From Mucor racemosus (Eukaryota; Mucoromycota; Mucoromycetes; Mucorales; Mucoraceae), in contig JAPEHQ010000011.1 in assembly GCA_027405735.1 (NCBI GenBank), positions 1,860,001-1,924,000 on the forward strand: a stretch of 64,000 nucleotides of DNA, written 5' to 3'. Positions 1 through 11,884 of the stretch are shown piece after piece. The translations under genes and the position numbers were made by a program. The notes under the pieces are model-generated. The model was not told where the DNA came from. It worked only from the letters and a program-made list of their open reading frames with translations, and did not search any database. The stretch's first letter is position 1. Every line of letters starts with the position of its first letter.

Positions 1-402
1 TAAAAACAAATACAATTTAAAAACCCATTCCAGTAGAAAATGCAATGAAATTTTGAGAACGGCACGATGCTCATGTACAAACCACTGCTTGCCCATACAA
101 TTAGCTCATTATGCTCATGGTCAGATTTTATTATTATGCGCAAATAGGAATAATGATATGCTTATGGACAATTCTACTATTATGCACACATGGGATTAAT
201 GTCATGCACACAGACAGAATCTATAATTCTGCACATACAGGCGTTTCGTTATGCTCCGTGTGCTGTTTCTTTTGCTGTGCCCATGTGCATCTTGTTATCT
301 TTTTAGCCATTATTTAGTGGGTACAACAATTCATCAGATTATAGTGTGCAGCCCACCTGGGCACAACAAAATCATCTTGTGCAGCACAGGTCGACCGTAA
401 TG
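1..402 (+). mobile_element. CACTA-like element, subterminal end fragment (copy C4)
   Basis: This is the same sequence as the inner end of the CACTA-like element at 12960-16455 and, inverted, as 21082-21480 and 54428-54800. It is dense in TGCACA, TGTGC and TTATGC words in both orientations, typical of a transposon subterminal repeat region. It ends at 402 with the terminus read inward as CATTACGG, a C-to-T variant of the expected CACTACGG that is shared with the copy ending at 21082. The rest of the element lies left of the window. The short open frames here are not credible genes. Confidence 0.6.
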
Positions 403-739
403 CTTTTATATATAAATCCTTTAAATTTGTAATTTTATGGACTTTTTTGAATCTGGTTGTATTATTTCATACTTTTCAAGTTAAATCCGTTATTAGGCTA
501 ATAATGTTATAGGTTATATTTATACTTTACTTAAAATAAGCCTTTGAATAATTAATAGCAATACAGTCGAACCTTAATTTTTGTATGAAATTTCGATACC
601 TGCATCTTATAGCTGCTTGAAATATTTAAACAACCGCATCGGGGCTGTCCGGTGATTTTTTCTAGAAATTTATAGCTTGGAAATATCATTATTAGATGGC
701 CGCTTCCGGAGATTGTTCGACTTTTTTTTTTGGAAGAGT
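403..739 (-). repeat. Repeat block S, partial copy
   Basis: Reverse complement of 20742-21081 and of 54095-54427. Shared landmarks are the TATATATAAA just outside the CACTA terminus, the word CGGACAGCCCGG-like near 640, and GGCCGCTTCCGGAGATTG near 697-715. The same flank lies beside three CACTA ends, so it was duplicated together with them. No coding potential is seen. Confidence 0.5.
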
Positions 740-1123
740 TGATATATCAGAATTTTACCCAGATATACAAATCCAGGAACAATTACTAAAATCCAACATG
801 ACATGATATTTAGTAACCCATACTGAATGTCATACATAGCCACTAGCATTAACAGCGAATATGAGGAACACTCAGGAACATTTGGCAACTATTATGAAAC
901 ATAGGCAATCCTACATCGTATCCAAATGATACAATGACATATTCCCAATTCCACAAATTCCATTATATATGGTTTGTTCCCAAATCACATCAAGTATCTC
1001 AATACCCAGCAATTAATTAATGATATCAATAATCATATAACCATCTAAAAAACATATAAATATGAAGCATCAATGAATTAATAAAATGCATCTTTTAGCA
1101 GAGTATTTTTATATTAGTATCTT
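740..1123. other. Unassigned AT-rich sequence
   Basis: About 380 nt between the S repeat and the MITE. I see no gene, tRNA or repeat boundary; similarity to the S block stops near 739. Confidence 0.4.
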
Positions 1124-1131
1124 TTGATATA

Positions 1132-1618
1132 TAAGTATAAAAGACGAGCCGAGCCTAGGACGAGCTTGACCAAAGCTCGCCACAACGAGCCGAGCTTTGT
1201 ATCACTCGAGCTCGAGCCGAGCTTTAATAAAAGCTCGTTTGACAAAGACGAGTTTTTGACTTTTTTTTAAAAAGCTCGTTTGAGAAAGACGAGCTTTTGA
1301 CTTCTTTTCAAAAAGTTCAAATTTAAATAATAATTAGTAAATGCTATGACATTATTACTTTAGATAATTGTCAATTGACATTCATAAGTTTGCTTTACTT
1401 TAGATATTTGTCACTGGAAAGGTAAAATAAAGCTCGCATTGAGATGATGAGTTTTAGTCGCTGCATAAAAAAGCTCGTTTGGGGTGAACGAGCTCTAGTC
1501 ACGCGCAAAAAAAAGCTCGTCGAGGTTGAACGAGCTTTTTTGTAAGCTCGTCTAACTTTAACGAGCCTTGAGAAAAGCTCGGCTGCATAAAAAAGGCTCG
1601 GCTCGTTTAATATCACTA
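1132..1618. mobile_element. hAT-type MITE, family 1, copy a (487 bp)
   Basis: The ends are imperfect terminal inverted repeats: TAAGTATAAAAGACGAGCC at the left, and TAGTGATATTAAACGAGCC reading in from the right. The element is flanked by a perfect 8-bp target duplication, TTGATATA, at 1124-1131 and 1619-1626. An 8-bp duplication with TA(G)TG-like termini is the signature of the hAT superfamily. The interior is packed with AAAGCTCG / CGAGCTTT motifs in both orientations, which look like transposase-binding subterminal repeats. It has no transposase, so it is non-autonomous. A second copy lies at 55043-55468. The minus-strand open frame inside is an artefact of the repeats. Confidence 0.85.
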
Positions 1619-1626
1619 TTGATATA

Positions 1627-1904
1627 ACAGTACAATGATAACTCTTCTAAGCTTATTAAAGATGTATATAAAATAAAGCAAATGCTTATGGATTACCATA
1701 GCCTTTGTGATATATATACTATTTTCTAATTATATTAATAATACAGTAATAAGGTCTTGAAACAAGATCTTCGTGGGCTAGTTTTTAATTTGGAAGTACC
1801 AGTGGTACAATTTGACATTTTAATGTTTTTGTGATTTTAAATTTACTAGATCTTAGATGTTGTCTAAGATCAACTTGATTACTGAAAAAACTTTATATAT
1901 AGTT
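1627..1904. other. Unassigned AT-rich sequence
   Basis: I see no gene or recognisable repeat between the MITE and repeat R1. Confidence 0.35.
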
Positions 1905-3460
1905 TACTACAGTATTAATACCGGAATATAAGTGCACTGGCCAGCAAGCATTGACCAAAATTGACCAATATTGCCTAAAATTAATTATAGAAAATTGAAC
2001 ACCTAAATTACATTATTACTTTTTTGTATTCACAAGATAAATCCAACTATATACTACTCTGCATTCATTGAACCAAAGTTCAGACATATGTTTCACATTA
2101 AATTTTGCGCAAAATGCAATTGAAATTATGGAGATTTTTTTGAAGATACAGAACACTTTTTGTAAAAATATTTAAAATGTAAATAACGTAAATAATGAGT
2201 AGAAACATTATCTATCAATCGAACTATTGCTGAATCTTCTAGCTATATTTTTCGTAGAGGAAACAAGATTTTTGTCCAATTTTTTTTTTCAAATTATTCA
2301 GAATTTGGGACGAGGGTATACAACGGAAAAATTGAACCTAGAAGCGAAAGTATCTCTTTGTACACATTTTTGAGGATATCTTCACGAAAAATTGATATTT
2401 TGAGAAAAACTAAATTGGATTCGAGAGAACTCAATGTTTTGATGACAAGAATGTAAAAAAAGCGTTGCTCAATTTAATGAATAATTTGAAATCTGCTACA
2501 AAAATGTCAAAAAAATGAAAAAAAAAATAAAAGTGCTCAGAATTTTTTTATACTTAAATATGTTATGAAATACTTCAAAACAAGTAAGTTTTATTTTTGG
2601 AACTTGGTAATATAGCTTAGCTTTTTGTAGAGATATGAAGCCTCAAAGTTTTTAATTTTTAGCAATGAAATACGCGTAGAAATCTGAAACATTAGCAATG
2701 AAAAATTAATATCGACTGCAAAAAATATGATATTTCCGGATACTTATTTTTGAATTAAAGCTGAACATCTCAGGTACATTGGCATATAATTTTTTCTTGG
2801 CGTTATTTAGTGAAAAAAAAAGTATAGTAGGGATGAAAAGGGAGACTAGGTTTTAAGGGAAAAAGCAGTGCATTTTCCCCGTTTTTGAGTCTCTCGTGAG
2901 ATATAAAATAAATTTAGGAATGTGTAGCATAATACGACCAATTCATATCTATTTAGCAACGTCTAAAGTATATCCTGAGAAGTGTTCAGTATAAGGTTAG
3001 TCATAGAAAAGACGGCATGCTCTGATTTTGAAGATTGAAAATTATCATCGTATGAGAGAACAATTTTTTGAGAATTTGTTCTACTTGAGTAAATATATGC
3101 GTATAAAAAAGCGCTTCAAAATCCGTTTTAAATTATGGGTTGCATCTTTTTCCAAAAGTATCTCGGGTGATATAGTTCGTCAATTATAGAGTATAACAAA
3201 CCCAAACGCAATGTTCTTTTATAAAGTGAATATATATATATATATATATATTATTGGTTGACTAATTAGAAATAGAAACAGTTAAAAATTATGGAGCACA
3301 GTTATTTAGCTTTGTTAATAAAAAAAAAGTAAAAACTATTTTTTTATAAGAGAGCGTTTCTAAAAGGCACTAAGTCAATGATAAAGGCTTAATCTCAGTA
3401 CATCGTAGTAATAAAGACCACTTTAGTGTTTATAATAACCCGTTGTTTTCATATCGTTTG
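1905..3460 (+). repeat. Unclassified dispersed repeat R, copy R1
   Basis: Begins at TATTAATACCGGAATATAAG and resembles, in order, 25373-26960, 40580-41930 and 61150-62740 in the same orientation, and 11885-12959 inverted. Conserved landmarks include TTTTGCGCAAAATGCAATT, GAGGAAACAAGATTTTTGTC and CTGAACATCTCAGGTACATT. The last 300 nt are more diverged and contain a (TA)n run at 3229-3250. No intact ORF, TIR, LTR or poly-A tail was found, so the class is unknown; it could be a worn transposon or a degenerate coding region. Confidence 0.6.
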
Positions 3461-4290
3461 TATGCGATTTATCATTTTTATGAATTAGAATTATTATTAA
3501 CAAGCGAACCTAGCAATATTTCCGCTACCAAGCCTAGCTTATGTAGTAGCAGTTTTCAAGCCGAAATCTTATTAGTACTCATCTCTGTTTGTATACATTT
3601 AATTTTTTGAATTAAGTCCTTATAACAGGCACAATTTGACCAAAATACAAATCCTTGCGACTTTAAGATCGAATAAATTTCAAAGCATTGCTATAAAATC
3701 AACATAAACTGTCCAAAACTTTTAATTACCGAAAGTATCCCCTTTATCAATGTGTGTGTATGTGTCGACGTTGTTTGTGCAACAAGGATCTTTTAAATCC
3801 AAGATACTGTGGTGATACTTTATTTTGTAGTTTTGATACAAAAAAGTTTCAGGTTGCCAATGCCAATCTCAAGATCAGAAACCCTAAAAAAAATCTCATA
3901 AAATGCGTTTTAACATGAAATATTGCCGTTCCAATCGGCAAAAGATGGCCTGTCAAGACCTTCATTCTGTTCGACGATGGACACAAAGAAAGATGAACTA
4001 TAGAAACTATATAAAACAGGTGACGTATTTCCTGCGTTTCAAAAAGCCAATCTCGAATACCTAATTCCGCCACAAGATGTTCGAAACAAACGAGACGTAT
4101 ACGTTCAAGGAAAAAGGTTCCCCTTGACACACTTTTTTTTCTTCTTCTTCATCTTTTTTTTTAATATATTATACCTTCTCGGCTACTTTTTATCTCCTTG
4201 TTTCATTTATATTAAGGTAAAGAACATTTATAACATCATTTTATTCAAAAAGTAGATGTACTGACTATAATAATAGAACAGAAATTTAAA
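3461..4290. other. Upstream region of the V-ATPase A gene
   Basis: No convincing gene. The segment 3840-4130 is less AT-rich than its surroundings and is open on the minus strand for 93 codons, but the protein resembles nothing I know. A pyrimidine-rich stretch with TTTAATATATTATACC (about 4140-4180) is a plausible core promoter for the gene starting at 4291. Confidence 0.35.
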
Positions 4291-6655
4291 ATGGTTGGTT
4301 ACCATGGAAACAAAAAGTTGGCGTTTATGATATTAATGTATAAATGTCTGATTTTGTAGGCTGGAGCACTTGAAAACGCACAAAGAGATTTACGCAAGAT
4401 AAGAGACCATGAACGCGAGTCAGATTTCGGTTCCATTTTCTCCGTATCTGGTCCTGGTAAGGCTTTATATTAAATCTTGTAGCATATAGTAAAATTAATC
4501 ATATATTTCTAGTTGTTATTGCTGAAAACATGCGTGGTTCTGCTATGTACGAGTTGGTATGTTTATATTAACATGATTTATAAAAATCAAATCACTTACG
4601 TTGAATTAGGTCCGTGTTGGTCATACTGAACTTGTTGGTGAAGTTATTCGTATTGACGGTGACAAGACAACCATTCAAGTTTACGAAGAAACTGGTAATT
4701 ATTTCACAAAAAAAAAAAAAAAAAAAATTGGTGTTTCAGATATTGACCCTTAATTTCTCTTTTTTATAGGTGGTTTAACTGTTGGTGATCCAGTCTTGAG
4801 ATCTGGTAAGCCTTTGTCTGTTGAACTTGGTCCTGGTAAATGAATATAAATGTATCTACGCGTTTAATTTTACTCATTTGCAATGAATCATAGGTCTTAT
4901 GTCTAACATCTATGACGGTATTCAGCGACCGCTCAAGGTATCTAAAATAATACATGTAAATAAAAAAATAATACAAATAAATAACACACAACATGCACAT
5001 ATAGGATATTCAACACGCTTCTCAAAGTATTTATATTCCCCGTGGTATTTCCACTCCTGCTTTGGATAAATCCTTTGGTTGGGACTTTGAGCCTCTTAAC
5101 TTTCAGGTACATTTCATTGAAAAAAAAAGAATGCTAGATTGATCTAATATTAATCTAATATTAATCTATTATATAGGTTGGTGATCATATTACTGGTGGT
5201 GATATCTATGGTAAGGTTTATGAGAACTCTCTTGTTACTATTCACAACATCATGTTACCTCCCAAGAGTCGTGGTACTATTACCTACATTGCTCCCAAGG
5301 GTCAATACACTCTTGAGGATGTTATCCTCGAAACTGAATTTGAGGGTGAATCTACCAAGCATACTATGAGACAACTCTGGCCTGTTCGTACTCCTCGTCC
5401 TGTCGCCGAGAAGTTATCTGCCAACTATCCTTTATTGACTGGTCAACGTGTCTTGGATTCTCTTTTCCCTTGTGTCCAAGGTGGTACCACTGCTATTCCT
5501 GGTGCTTTTGGTTGTGGTAAAACTGTAATTTCTCAATCCCTTTCAAAGTATTCCAACTCTGATATTATTATTTATGTTGGTTGTAAGTATATTAATTGAT
5601 ATATATTTATTTTAAACAATTTTATTGATCTATTTCTTATAGGTGGTGAACGTGGTAATGAAATGGCTGAAGTATTGATGGATTTCCCTGAACTTTCCAT
5701 TGATATTGAAGGTCGTAAGGAATCTATTATGAAGCGTACTACTTTGGTTGCTAATACTTCCAACATGCCTGTCGCTGCTCGTGAAGCCTCTATTTACACC
5801 GGTATTACCCTTTCTGAATACTTCCGTGATATGGGTAAGAACGTTGCCATGATGGCTGATTCTACATCTCGTTGGGCCGAAGCTCTTCGTGAAATTTCTG
5901 GTCGTCTTGCTGAAATGCCTGCCGATTCCGGTTATCCTGCATACCTTGGTGCTCGTCTTGCTTCTTTCTATGAACGTGCTGGTAGAGCCACTTGTCTTGG
6001 TAACCCTAGCCGTGAAGGTTCCGTTACTGTCGTTGGTGCCGTATCCCCACCTGGTGGTGATTTCTCTGATCCTGTTACTGCCTCTACTTTGAGTATTGCT
6101 CAAGTTTTCTGGGGTCTCGATAAGAAACTTGCTCAACGTAAGCATTTCCCCTCCGTCAACTGGAATTTGTCTTACTCTAAATACATGAAGGTGCTCGAGC
6201 CTTACTACGAAAAGAATGATCCTGAATATATCCATCTTCGTGACAAGTGTAAGGAAATTCTCCAAATGGAAGAGAATCTCTCTGAAATTGTACAACTTGT
6301 TGGTAAATCTGGTTTGAATGAAACTGACAAGATCACTTTGGAAGTTGCTCAAATTATTAAGGATGATTTCCTTCAACAAAACGGTTACAGTAACTACGAT
6401 CGTTATTGTCCTTTCTTTAAGACCACATGGATGTTGCGTAACATGATTGGTTTCTACGATCATGCTACACATGCTGTCGAATCCTCAAACAATCAAATTA
6501 CTTGGACCAAGATTCGTGAATCTATGGGTGATATCATTTATAAGTTGTCTTCCATGAAGTTTGAGGATCCCGCTGATGGTGAGGATGCTCTAGTTGAAAA
6601 GTACAGCGCTCTTTACAAAGAAATTGAAGCTAAATTCAATGATATTGAAGCTTAA
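4291..6655 (+). CDS. VMA1: V-type proton ATPase catalytic subunit A (Vma1)
   Basis: Catalytic A subunit of the V1 sector; it hydrolyses ATP to drive protons into vacuoles and endosomes. Exons by splice consensus and frame: 4291-4293, 4360-4456, 4513-4556, 4610-4694, 4770-4835, 4894-4937, 5005-5106, 5177-5582 and 5643-6655, giving 619 aa (family about 615-620). The start [10 protein letters not shown] matches the family, but the first exon would be only the ATG with a weak donor (GTTGGT), so it is the least certain part. The P-loop is GAFGCGKT (exon 8). The family motifs [19 protein letters not shown] and PPGGDFSDP are present. There is no intein: the spliceosomal intron 5583-5642 splits the Cys codon of GC-GERGNE, which is where the yeast Vma1 intein sits. 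The C-terminal exon encodes the helical domain. Identification is firm; only exon 1 is in doubt. Confidence 0.95.
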
Positions 6656-8393
6656 ACGTTCGTTTTTCTCATTCTACTTACCCCCTCTTTTTTCTCATCT
6701 CTCTTTTTTTTTTGATCCCCATGAAATAAAAATAAAATTAAATAAATTTTCTTTTTGTTGTATGATATCCAAGTTTGTATCTGGTAATAACTAAACAACA
6801 GAGCCTTTTCATTGGAATGATTGTATCTTTTTTGAAATCGCATCTTGAAAAAAAGCTTCAAAATTTGCTTTAAAAAGAATTCATTAAAACATAATGTATA
6901 TAATATCTTTGAATGTTAAAAGTAACATTAGTATCTTGGATTTTACAATTAGCTCTGCCGTGTATTCTTTCATACCTCATTGCCAGATAGTATTATCGAT
7001 AATATATCGTCTATCATCATGCCGCAAATTAAATCTCCGACATTTTTGATTGCCCTGAAACGGTATTTCATGTAAATGTTTACTATGATAAATAGATTTG
7101 AATAATTGCCAGAGTTACTTCAAATATTTTGATTTGGTTTATAAAGCCTTGTTGAATAACTGTATACATAGAAAGCAACGTAAGTACCATAATGCTACTT
7201 TAATTATTTAAAAAGCTTATACCTTCCGGAAAACAAGCAAAAAGTGAGATTTGTAGTATAGCTTTCAAAAAATAAAAATAAAAGATCTGTATTAATACTA
7301 AAAATAATTAGAATGTCTTTCACATTTATTTAAATCGTTGATATTCGAGCAAAATAACCCTTTAAAAAAAACGCAGAATGTGCGGCATTTAAAAAGCATT
7401 TGGAGCTGTTGCCTGTTGGCATCTCACTGATATCCCTGATCCATCACTAAATCATATACAATACTTGCTCATCAACATAAAATCAATCGCCTAGATATGA
7501 TTGGTCGTCATTGATACCTGTCAGATCAAGATCCGTAACTTAATACTTAATGTGCTTGATTCCTACGAAAACTGAACAGTTTACGGAGATTTGTTCCTTT
7601 CATTTTCGTTGAATGTCATCAATCATATAAGTGATGTATTTGCTTAATAAAATAATTAATAATTCATTTGAGATGAGTTTGTATAGAGTTGCATGCCTTG
7701 TTTGACCAATCAAGCTTCAAGAACATGTTACTTGATTTAGTAGTTTTTTTTTTTTTTAATTCTTACACTATAAGTATGGATTTAGGTTTGTTTCTGATAA
7801 CTTTGAAGCGGAAAATAGATTATGAAACGAAGTGATGGCCATGTTGATGTATAATCACCTGTTGTCTATTTTCCTTGTGTGTGCGATATGTTTAATAAGT
7901 GTTCTTTATTTGAATTTGAAAACTCCTTTGTAATAGTAATTCCGTAGTCTGTTTTAAGGGGTTGATTGTGGAATATTGCTCGGAGATGTAATCAATGAAG
8001 GATGGTTACCGTCTTTGTAACTGTATGTATCACCTATTTTGAAGGGTATTGACATTCCAAACTGAAAAAGAACTGAATTTATATGATCTAATCGAGATAT
8101 TTTTCAATTTTTGTTCACTTCCCCTTTGCCAAATGTTTCGGTAATAACCAATGAACATCTATCTTATAGATTTGCTTCTTTCCCCTCTTGCCCTTCCGAC
8201 AAAGAAAATAGTAGGTATTACCAATTAAAAGAGTCTTCACTTAGCTACTAGTCACGTGTAGGGACCTATACTTACATTATAACTACGTTATAATTTCTTC
8301 CTATTAAAGCCCTTTCAATTTCTTTTTCTCTCTTCTCATTTTTTCCCTTATTTTAACCAGTTGGAATTGATTTAATTTTGAGAAATAATAAAA
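6656..8393. other. Intergenic region between VMA1 and the E2 gene
   Basis: 1.7 kb, AT-rich, no credible gene or tRNA. Around 6727-6750 repeated AATAAA-like words suit VMA1 polyadenylation. Positions 8225-8390 are pyrimidine-rich and probably hold the E2 promoter and 5' leader. Confidence 0.4.
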
Positions 8394-9727
8394 ATGGCCT
8401 CAGCCGCAAATATTCTTCAACGACAATTTAAAGGTAATTTAGTACAAATATTTAATTTTGAAGTAAAACATTTAATAACATATGTAACAAACCAAATAGA
8501 ACTATCACGAAACCCTGTTCCAGGATTTGCAGTTGATTTGAAAGAAGATAACATTTTTGAATGGTAAGATTCGAAGTTATTTGGGCTTCGTAGTAAATAT
8601 TAATAAGTATAAAGGGATGTTGCACTTATTGGTTCACCAAAAACAATGTATGAAGGTGGCTATTTCAAGGTAAAACAGCATATAATACATACAAAAACGA
8701 TCAAAAATAGTAAATAATTTAGGCTACAATGACTTTTCCTGATGATTATCCTTTTAACCCTCCTACCTTTCGATTTAACAATTCGTTTTATCATCCTAAT
8801 GGTAAGTAATTGACATTTATCCTCCTCAACTAGTGTCTCCCCCCCCCCTTCCCTTCCCTTCCCTTTGCTCCTTTGTTATTATTATTATTATTATTATGGC
8901 ACTTATATCTTTCTTTCTCATTTTTCAAGTTTACCCTGATGGAAGACTTTGTATTTCTATTCTTCATCCTCCTGGAGAAGACCCAATTAGTGGAGAAAAA
9001 GCAGAAGTATGTCATTGAGCTTGAAATAATTTACGTTATATTAACATTTTTTACAGGAACGTTGGAATCCAACACAGGTAATAGCAATAAATAAACTTAT
9101 TAATTCTAGGTTTTTAATCAAATTTTTCGTTTCCATATAAAAATTGGTAGTCTGTAGAAAGTAAGTTTGACAAATTTATGCAAAAAGGGAAAATAAATAA
9201 CCTAGTACAAAATATTAGGTGTACTTGTATCGATTATTTCGCTACTTGCTGATCCTAATTGCTCAAGCCCTGCAAACGTTGATGCTGGCGTAAGTTTTTG
9301 GATTCGACACAAACATATTTTCCTGACATTTTGTTTATAGGTTGCCTACAGAAAGAATCGTGAAGCATTTGATGCCATTGTGAAAAGTAATTTATTAATA
9401 AAAAAAACAAACAAAATGACATCCCTTCTTAACCCCCTATTTTCCTTCCCACCTCCTTCTTTTCTTAGAGCAAGTTGAAGACTCAAAGAAAGATATTCCC
9501 AGTGGGTTCAAAATGCCCAAATCAGAACAAGATTTCATGTTAACAGCTCCACCAGAGATAGAAGAAGATGATAATTTGTAAGTTTTTTGCTTGAGGAATA
9601 GTTCTTGTTTGACATTGGTATTAATTGGTCTGTGCGTATTAACATTATTAGTTGGTATGAATCTGGCGATGAAAGTGATTTTGGTGTGGATGATGATGAT
9701 TACGATGAAGATGAGGATGATGATTAA
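8394..9727 (+). CDS. CDC34: Cdc34/UBE2R-type ubiquitin-conjugating enzyme E2
   Basis: E2 that receives ubiquitin on a cysteine and builds Lys48 chains with SCF ligases. Exons: 8394-8433, 8500-8563, 8615-8669, 8723-8801, 8930-9006, 9057-9077, 9151-9160, 9219-9289, 9341-9386, 9469-9577 and 9652-9727 (215 aa). The UBC fold is complete: HPNVYPDGRLCISILHPP contains the HPN motif and the catalytic Cys. It is followed by the acidic-loop insertion GEDPISGEKAEERWNPTQS, specific to the Cdc34/Ubc7 class, and then SPANVDAGVAYRKN. The C-terminal tail is highly acidic (FGVDDDDYDEDEDDD), the Cdc34 feature that docks on the cullin basic canyon. This favours Cdc34/UBE2R over Ubc7/UBE2G. It has 11 small exons, including one of 10 nt and one of 21 nt; the summed frame closes exactly. 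Confidence 0.92.
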
Positions 9728-9983
9728 AAGTTTTATACTTTTTAATAAAGATATTAGAATAAAAGAAATTTTTCTTTCTATTTCGTAATGTAATAAAAAG
9801 ACTTTTTATGGTAAAAATACACATTTCTACCCCTTATTTCATTCATGTATCTTCATCTAATGTCGTTGTCGCTACCTGCTGTTACTAATTTAAACTCCTG
9901 TCTCTATGGGTACATAAAACCCGGATTCGACCATAATTTTGCCTTTGAATCACTCTCTTTCTTTCATTTATTTATCGTTAGCA

Positions 9984-11017
9984 ATGGCAAATAAAAAACA
10001 AACCACTCCTTTTTACTTTGGCGGTATGGCTTCTTGTACAGCTGCTATCATCGTTCATCCTCTCGATCTAACAAAGGTTCGTCTACAAAATGCTAAAGGA
10101 AATCAAAATGTCGGCATGTTGGGCACTGTTAAAAATATCATACGAACAGAAGGTCCGTTAAAGCTTTATGCGGGCTTATCAGCTTCGATATTAAGACAAG
10201 CAACCTATTCAACAGCTCGACTGGGTGGTTATGAAAAGTTGAAGCAACTTTTGTTGCAGAAAGAGAAAAGTAAGCAAATATGCATTTGGAAATTCATCAA
10301 TGATTTAACTGAGAAACATATACAGATCCATCTACTCTTCAATTACTCATGTGCTCTACTACTGCTGGAATTGCTGGAGGCGTATGTGGTAATCCTGGCG
10401 ATGTCATTAATGTTCGAATGCAAAATGATGGTCAGCTTCCAGCTCATCTTAAAAGAAACTATCTGCATGCCTTGGATGGTTTACTAAGAATGGCGAAAGA
10501 AGAAGGAATTGCTTCGCTTTTTCGTGGTGTGGGACCAAATATCAACAGAGCCATTTTAATGACATCTTCTCAATGTGTTACTTATGATCGCTTTAAAGGA
10601 TTTTTCAATCAATACTTGAATGAAGGCATTGGGCTACATTTATTATCTAGTATACTTGCAGTAATGTCCTTATTTGTTTGTTTATTATTTGCACAATGCA
10701 TATTGATAGTATTTTTTTTTTATTGCATTTAGGGTCTAGTAGCTACAACAGCATGTTCCCCTGTTGATGTGATAAAAACTCGCATGATGTCCGCTACAGG
10801 TGCGGAAGGAAAATTATCCGCTGTAGGCGTTACTTTGGCCATGTATCGATCTGAAGGGTTGTTATCCTTCTTTAAAGGTTGGACTCCATCATTCATGAGG
10901 ACTGGACCTCAAACTATATTTACTTTCATCTTTTTAGAGCAATTTAAGAAATGGCACACAATTTGGCATCAAAATAAAGATAAAAATAATCATCTAATAG
11001 CAACTGCTAAGCTTTAG
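9984..11017 (+). CDS. DIC1: Mitochondrial carrier, dicarboxylate-carrier type
   Basis: Inner-membrane solute carrier (SLC25 family), most like the malate/phosphate dicarboxylate carrier. Exons 9984-10269, 10326-10660 and 10733-11017 encode 301 aa, the normal size. There are three tandem repeats, each with a PX[DE]XX[KR] signature: HPLDLTKVRLQ, GNPGDVINVRMQND and CSPVDVIKTRMM. The second, DVINVRMQND, is close to the DIC-specific wording (NVRMQND). Matrix-helix motifs such as EGPLKLYAGLSASILRQATYSTARLG fit the carrier fold. The ATG at 9984 starts directly before the first repeat; an upstream in-frame ATG at 9939 would add 15 hydrophobic residues and is judged to lie in the leader. Substrate specificity is inferred from similarity only; an oxoglutarate-type carrier is the main alternative. 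Confidence 0.88.
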
Positions 11018-11386
11018 TAGCTTCAACGGTTCTATTTGCATGTATTCTAGACTTTCTATTTTTTTTCCTTTCATGTCTTGATATGCCTTCGAATAATAGA
11101 CAAGTTTTTATAATGAGACATAAATAGTTCTCCACATTCAATTTCTGTTATATAGCAGATCTTTTTTCTAATCAACATAACACCATGAATAGCATCTTAC
11201 TTTGATTGTATATGAAATTCTCTTAATTCTATTTGATTACGCTAGCGTACGTAAGCAGAAACAAATTATGTAGGACAAATCCTCAATATTTTGATAAGTT
11301 AATGCTGAAGTTGTAATTGAAATTTTGATTAAAAGATCTTGATTATTGTTCTACCGTTGTTAAATTTGGCGATTAATCGCTGCTGG

Positions 11387-11424
<38 letters not shown>

Positions 11425-11884
11425 ATTGTTGTAACGAAACCTTTCAGAACAAATCACTATAGTGATTAAAGTCAATGATTAATTGGTTTACTTATACTAT
11501 TGTGGACTTTTTAAGTTTTATTCATAAGCAGCTTTTAGCATTGCACTAGTGCAAAAATCATCATCTATTTAATTATACCTTATCTCATGTAACTTGAAAA
11601 AAAAATAACTATTAAATTATAATAAGCCATGGAAGTGGATGCATGAATCATGGTTTGAATGTTTTGACTGGTTAGCAATTGCACCTTGGTATAAAAACCA
11701 ACTAGAAATTTACAATTTTACCCGCAAAAAGATTTCATTTCCATATAACGCTTAATTCCTTGAAGATAATGATAATGAAATTGTAACAAACTAACGCATT
11801 TTCCTGAAACCACCGGCAACCGTAGCTAACAGAACCTGCTTTTTTTCATTAAAAATAGGTCCGACTGTTCATCGTTGATTATCT
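11018..11884. other. Intergenic region left of the palindrome
   Basis: No gene seen. Contains a (TA)n microsatellite at about 11390-11420. Similarity to repeat R begins near 11885. Confidence 0.4.

Noticed and set aside
111..317. Short ORFs with similar translations at 111, 16134, 21052 and 54486
   Set aside because: They are translations of the GCACA-rich subterminal region of the CACTA element; frames differ between copies and the binding-site motif explains the similarity.
1395..1616. 73-codon minus-strand ORF, repeated at 55245-55466
   Set aside because: It is the GC-richer interior of the hAT MITE; conservation reflects repeat identity, not coding.
3849..4130. 93-codon minus-strand ORF upstream of VMA1
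   Set aside because: No family resemblance, no splice context, and it lies in the expected promoter region of VMA1.
5630..6472. 280-codon minus-strand ORF opposite VMA1
   Set aside because: Shadow of a strongly biased, highly conserved coding exon on the plus strand.
4291..6655. Intein in the V-ATPase A subunit
   Set aside because: The extein reads continuously VGC-GERGNE across a 60-nt intron; no intein sequence is present.
9939..9983. Upstream in-frame ATG of the mitochondrial carrier
   Set aside because: It adds 15 residues not typical of the family; the ATG at 9984 gives a normal-length carrier beginning just before the first repeat.
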